A stretch of 64,000 bases of DNA from assembly GCF_018294505.1 (NCBI RefSeq), contig NC_057812.1, positions 58,321,012 to 58,385,011 on the forward strand, read 5' to 3'. Shown here in pieces: positions 59,126 through 64,000 of this stretch. Source of the DNA: Triticum aestivum. Its lineage: Eukaryota > Streptophyta > Magnoliopsida > Poales > Poaceae. Positions within the stretch are counted from its first letter, which is position 1. Each line of letters begins with the position of its first letter. Under the pieces are notes generated by a model that ran no database searches, had not been told where the DNA came from, and saw only the letters and a program-made list of their open reading frames with translations. The translations under genes and the position numbers were made by a program.

Positions 59126-60417
59126 CCCCCCAAGGATTGGGAACCTGCGAAGCTTTGGGGAAAGAATCCGTCAGTGCTCAGCACTCTCCTCCTCGAGATC
59201 CATTGCCACATGAGATGAAGGATTCGACGACATCACCTGCTAATCGGCTGCATCAGGAACTCCATGCCTCCGGTGGCGTAGCGCTCCTCCCGGACGACGC
59301 CGTCGCCAGCCGCTTCTCCTCTCGGCCGCCGAAGAAGAAGTATCCAGTCCAGGACCTGCTCCTGGTTCGAAGATTCTGTCCCGCGTAATTGCTGCTAGTT
59401 GACGGCTGGAAAAAAAAGCCAAGATTCTGTCCCGTGGGCCATTTACAACCTGGGCCACCGCCCAGATGTCATAGGCCGCCGAAAGGCCTGCCGTCAACCA
59501 ACCAAAACCGACTGGCCCATTTAGCTATAAGTTCATTGGTTACCCGGTTTTGGGAACCTTTCGGTTGTTTCTTAACCTTTTTTTTCTTTCTCCTGCCGTT
59601 TCTTTTATTGGTTTTTTATTTTTTTCCTTTCTTTCATTTTTTTCATTTTCTATTTTTATTGAATATTTCAAAATTACTTCATGCCTTCCAAACTGTTCAT
59701 GGAATTTCAGAAAATGTTTCACTTTTCCAAAATTGTTCAGAAATTCGAAGAAATATTCTGGAATTCCAATAATGTTTGTGTTTCCAAAAATTGTTCAGAA
59801 CTCCAAAATTTGTTTTTGTTTCTATTTAAACAAAGCATTGTTCGCGCTTTCAGAAAAAGTTTTAGTATATCAATTTTTTCGGAATTCCAAAAATTATCCA
59901 CGTACTAAAAAATCACTCTTATAACAAATGGTCCCAAGTCATTAATGCAAGAAAATAAGAAAAACATAGTAAAGAAAATAAAAACAAAACTAAAGCTTTG
60001 TGGCTTAGATTATGACCAAATGTTAGGTGTTGTAAACATTTGGTGGCCAAATGACATCCGAGGAGCTCAATATAGAAAATAACAAATTTGGTGCTCAAAC
60101 TCTTGTGCATCGTTGAGCAGTTTTTTTTTGTATGGAGCTCGTCGGATGTTATTTGGCCACCAAATTTGCAAGCACCCACAACATTGTATCGTTATTAAAG
60201 CACAAAGTTTAAGAACTTTTTATTTTATTTTATTGTTCATCGTGGGTGTAGTGTGCCAGGATGGAACCAAAACTTTCACAATAAACATCTATCAAATGGT
60301 TTTCAGTAACACTTTTCTGAAAAAAGCACTCGTCTCTGTTGGTTTTTGCGCTCACGGAGGGTTATTTCTTCCTACCGTTGACACTTTACAATTTTATGAA
60401 GAATTATGGAAAGGAAT
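59126..60417. other. 5' flank of the FAR1-related pseudogene and AT-rich repeat
   Basis: 59126-59400 is GC-rich 5' leader or promoter sequence. 59450-59930 is an AT-rich repeat with ttcagaa, tccaaaa and ttgttca words, related in reverse orientation to part of 35505-36170 (shared ggttacc..gg and cccattta words). No gene seen in 59930-60417. Confidence 0.42.
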
Positions 60418-60745
60418 GTACAAATATAAATCTATAATAATGTGACAGAAATTCAACTCAAAATTTTCAATACTACTTGAGAAACAAAAAAAACACAAAT
60501 TCGTCATCAGTACTGATGATTGGCCAAATTCAAGGCCCAATGTCGAAGTTGTCTATTACTTGTTCTCGGTGAGTGTTGTGGGTTATAGTTTGAAAATTTA
60601 AGACATGTTAGATGCAAGTTGTGTCTTTGTCCTAGTTTGTAAATTTTTAAAGCTGTCAATCGTGCTAGCTGCAACTTCTTCCCTTTGGATCTAGCTATAG
60701 GAGATGCTATCCATACTCTTAAAAATATCACATTCACTTCTTAGG
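60418..60745. repeat. Direct repeat bracketing the transposon nest, right copy
   Basis: Partner of 38000-38370 in the same orientation; see that entry for the shared words. Confidence 0.75.
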
Positions 60746-60960
60746 CCTCATTCGTTTTGATGGATTTTCATAGGAAAAACATAGGAACAAGGATTCCAGT
60801 GAAAAATTTATCACCAATGCATTCAGTTTGTAGGAAACGCATACATGAATTTCGTAGGAATACTATTCAATTCCCGTGTTTTGGGAGGAAACTACATATC
60901 CACTCAAAGCTTATTTTTTGCGTAGGAACAAGGCAAGACAATTTCTTAGGATGGCAAGTG
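60744..60960. mobile_element. Truncated Tourist-like MITE
   Basis: It begins ggcctcattcgttt after TTA (60741-60743) and continues with taggaa/cataggaa words typical of a grass Tourist family. No matching right end was found, so it is probably truncated. Confidence 0.4.
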
Positions 60961-60999
60961 CCTAACTTGGATTTTTGGTCCTGGGGAGCATATGCTCCT

Positions 61000-61764
61000 T
61001 AATTAGCAGTAAAATAAAAAAAGGTAAATAAAATTTAAAAATTCTGATTTTTTTTGTAGATGTTTATGTTAGTGTAGCAAGTGTGCTAGACAATTTTCAT
61101 GCCATATGGGATAGCAGTGCTTCGTCGGTAAAATAACAAAATTAAGTGTAACATTTGGCGTTCAACTTATTTTTTTGCACATGTCAAAATGCTTAAATTT
61201 GTCCCCTGGAAATTTACATGTACCATTTGGGTGTGACAATGAATACTTCTATTTTTTCCAAATATTTTTTACATTTCTAAAATCCGTTTTTGGCATGCAG
61301 GAGCATGTGCTCCCTGGAGCCAAAATGGATTTCCAGGCAAGTGCCAGCATATCAATCCTATCAAATTCCTGTACTACTTCTAATTCCTATGTTTTGGTTT
61401 CCCACAAACCGAATAGCATCTCATCTATCTATCTCAGAAACCAGCAAGTATAAACAGAGGCTAGATGAGATGAGGCTGCCCTATCCACACTGTACTGTAA
61501 GTAACAGCAAGTGAAGGCCTCTGAGCTTGACACAGAACCCCTTTTGTGTGAACCTGAAAACAGACATGTGTCCAGGGCGCAATGGTCGCACTGAATTAAG
61601 ATCAAACCAGCAAGTTCAATGAACATGGATGAATTTTAGTTGGAATTTATTACAAAATAATTGCAGAGCAATCGCCAAGGGCAAATATGGACGCTATACA
61701 AGAAGCTCCAAGCCTCTAACACGTACACACACTACTGGCATGGTGTAACAGTCAACTGAAACTA
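61000..61764. other. Spacer and 3' flank of WAK D
   Basis: Two places contain ggagcatatgctcc and ggagcatgtgctccc palindromic words (about 60985 and 61300). No gene seen. The last few hundred bases are the probable 3' untranslated region of WAK D. Confidence 0.4.
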
Positions 61765-64000
61765 TCATCTGGGTGTCTCTATACCTATTCCAGACATGCG
61801 GGGCCCAGTCGAGAACATGATCGATGACAGAGGATCATGAAACGCCAAAGCTGCAGGTACCGATACCAAATGCTCAGTCTCGCCGTCCGTCAGCAGCAAT
61901 TTCTCCCTCCAGGTGCTCCGCAGAGCCTTCAGCTTGTCAGCCACCTGGGTCATGGAAGGCCTCTCTTCCCCCCTGGTGCTCAAGCACATCCTCGCAAGCT
62001 CAGCGACTTCTCTCAGCAGCGCCTCCATCCCGGCGCTTAGTATGCTCGCGTCCAGGATGCCATCGAGGCTCACCTCTTTCATCGCGAGCAGGAAGGACGA
62101 CGCGAGGCTCTTGCCTTCCTTGGGGCCGTCGTGGTAGATCGCCGTCTTCCCCGTGATCAGCTCCAGCAGCACAATGCCGAAGCTGTAAACGTCGCTCTTC
62201 TCCGTGAGCTGCCGTTCCTGCAGGTACTCGGGATCCAGGTAACCCAAGGTCCCCTGCACCAATGTCATGAACTGAACCTCATTCTTGGGGAGTGTCCTTG
62301 ATGCCCCAAAGTCAGTCACCTTCGCCATGTAGTTTTCGTCCAAGAGAATGTTCATGGACTTGACATCTCCATGCACTATGGGGTGGTTCATGGACAGATG
62401 CAGATATGCGAGTGCTTCAGCAGATTCTTGAGCGACCCTGAGCCGGGTGTCCAGCGAGGGAGGTGGTGTCCCACGGTTACGATGGATGAATTCAAAAAGA
62501 GTGCCATTCGGGATGAATTCATAGACTAGTATGGGGACTTCCACCTCTAAGCAGCACCCTAGAAGCCTGACCACATTCCGGTGGTTGGTCTGTGAAAGTA
62601 TGATAATCTCCTGCACAAATTCATCAGTTTCGGCCACATTCATGATCTTGGAGCGCTTCACGGCTATTACTCTTCCATCCTTAAGAACACCCTTGTACAC
62701 AGTGCCGTGACCGCCCCTGCCCACTTCTCTGCTCTCGTCAAAATCATTCGTAGCCTTCTTTAGATCTTCCTGTGTGAATATCATCAATGTATCGACCTGT
62801 TTTGACATAATTTGATGGTATAATATCTGACCACCATTCTGATCAAAGAATCTTTCCTTCTCTTTAGTCAGCTTCCTTTTCTGATGCTCAGCCCGTAGAG
62901 CAAACATGCAAACCATGAGGAAGACGACACCGGCGGATGTGCCTGAAAATCATGACGGTTCCATTAGTTCAACTAGTGACATTACCCACATTTGGCAAAA
63001 ATAGTTCCAGATATTGTGCCATCTCACCATTGCTTTACTACATGATACCTGTACAAACTGTACTCTACTTGGACTTATATGACTGGCATAAAGAAGTATG
63101 AAAAAGCTTTCTATTTATGCGCAATTATAACCCCATACCTAAGGCCACCTTCAGAGCTTTGTTTGGGTCAGCTTGAACGCAGGGTATGCTCTTTGGATCA
63201 TCGCTCCTAAATCCTGATGAGCATGAACAGGTGTAGCTCCCAACGGTGTTTCTGCAATTACCTTTGCAAGGATACAAGGACTGGTTTGGAGGTTCGCACT
63301 CATTGATGTCTGCCATTTCAAGGAAGTGAGGAGAGCGTCAACATGAATTCTGCAAGATAAAGGAGCATAGGTTAATTCTGCGAGATGCATATACATACCT
63401 TTGCACCCTCCTTGTAAGTAGGGATTGCCTTCATAACCTTGAGAACAGTTGCAGCGGTAACCGGGGCCATTGGACACATCAATGCAATCGCTGTTCATGG
63501 CTTGGCAGGCATACTGTGATCCCATCTTGCTGGTTTCAGAACAACTTCCATTACCAACAACCCAATCGAGTACCAAAGGAACACCATCTGTATATTTACG
63601 TCCAAAATTTGTAGAGTTGATATAGGAACGATCAAACTTGAACCAATCATCCTCAGCAACGAATGAGTAGGTGCATGGGCTGAAAGACTGAACGGTAGAG
63701 TTGTATATAGCTGATACTGGTATGGATTGGGCGAGGAAGGCGTTGATGTTTCCTGAAACAGGGGCCTGGCAGCAACCCATGCCAGAGCACTCTGTGCCAT
63801 TACCGATGCTGCTTACGTCCATGCAGGATGAAATGCATGAGTCAGCGGTGAGGTACTCAAGCTGGTTCTTGCCCTTGGCTTGTCCCACAAGCATTGCAAG
63901 TCCACCACAGCCGATTGATGTCAACTTGTTCTTGGTGTTGGAAACCGTATGAAAAGGATCAAGAGTTAAGATGTCCAAACCACTGGTGCTATTGCTGCCA
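61765..64000 (-). CDS. WAK: Wall-associated receptor kinase D, partial (5' end outside window)
   Basis: Fourth paralogue. Exons: 63399 to the window edge (galacturonan-binding domain from TLDPFHTVSNTKNKL onward, EGF-like CNCSQGYEGNPYLQGG), 63139-63309 (EGF-calcium module, 171 nt, DINEC) and 61765-62942 (transmembrane SAGVVFLMVCMFALRA, kinase). The kinase has GRGGHGTVYKG, IAVKR, HGDVKS (non-RD), DFG and GTLGYLDPEYL. The signal peptide and proposed tiny exon 1 would lie to the right of the window. The ectodomain is the most diverged of the four. No lesion in the visible part. It is separated from WAK C by the transposon nest. Confidence 0.92.

Noticed and set aside
1..64000. CRISPR arrays, bacterial operons, tRNA or rRNA genes
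   Set aside because: None seen. The sequence is eukaryotic nuclear with spliced genes and plant transposons; spaced short repeats found here are in transposon ends.

Overview
The window is plant nuclear DNA from a grass (Poaceae), probably Pooideae/Triticeae. Evidence: GT-AG introns, very GC-rich intronless plant kinase codons, Stowaway and Tourist MITEs, Copia, MULE and PIF/Harbinger elements typical of grasses, and a tandem cluster of grass-type wall-associated kinases (WAKs). Species assignment is inference.

Left part (1-11 kb), plus strand: the 3' end of a nuclear gene for mitochondrial cytochrome c oxidase subunit 5b with a Tourist-like MITE in an intron; an intronless receptor-like cytoplasmic-type kinase with two membrane segments; a 2.07-kb PIF/Harbinger transposon 40 bp after the kinase stop, its transposase broken by one frameshift and one nonsense codon; then about 5.5 kb with no gene I can recognise.

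WAK cluster (11-38 kb and 61.7-64 kb), minus strand: four paralogues, called here A (11.1-16.6 kb), B (18.6-24.5 kb), C (31.1-37.2 kb) and D (61.8 kb to the window edge, 5' end missing). Three exons encode the extracellular cell-wall-binding and EGF domains, the EGF-calcium domain, and the transmembrane segment plus non-RD kinase. I also propose a tiny first coding exon of 22-28 nt about 3 kb further upstream in A, B and C. It supplies the start codon and the front of the signal peptide, is phase-compatible in all three, and gives open frames of 760, 762 and 763 residues. Two more intact copies of this tiny exon (26.3 kb and 30.1 kb) lie in a duplicated segment with no WAK body attached: either relics of lost genes or alternative first exons of B.

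Transposon nest (38.8-59.1 kb), between WAK C and WAK D: a hAT MITE; a long-inverted-repeat element split by a 7.66-kb MULE with 264-bp terminal repeats and a perfect 9-bp target duplication; a LINE 3' fragment; and a FAR1-related pseudogene split by a 6.4-kb Copia retrotransposon with a perfect 5-bp duplication. The MULE has an unusual cargo: a decayed mudrA-like transposase read from the left end, an intact spliced GRF-zinc-finger/coiled-coil gene read from the right end, and an unrecognised acidic-tailed protein between them. A direct repeat (38.0-38.4 kb and 60.4-60.7 kb) brackets the nest.

Functionally, the host genes are one respiratory subunit and at least five membrane receptor-type kinases; the rest is repeat-derived. 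Most stop codons inside the transposon genes look like C-to-T (or G-to-A) changes at glutamine and tryptophan codons, as expected for silenced, cytosine-methylated DNA.
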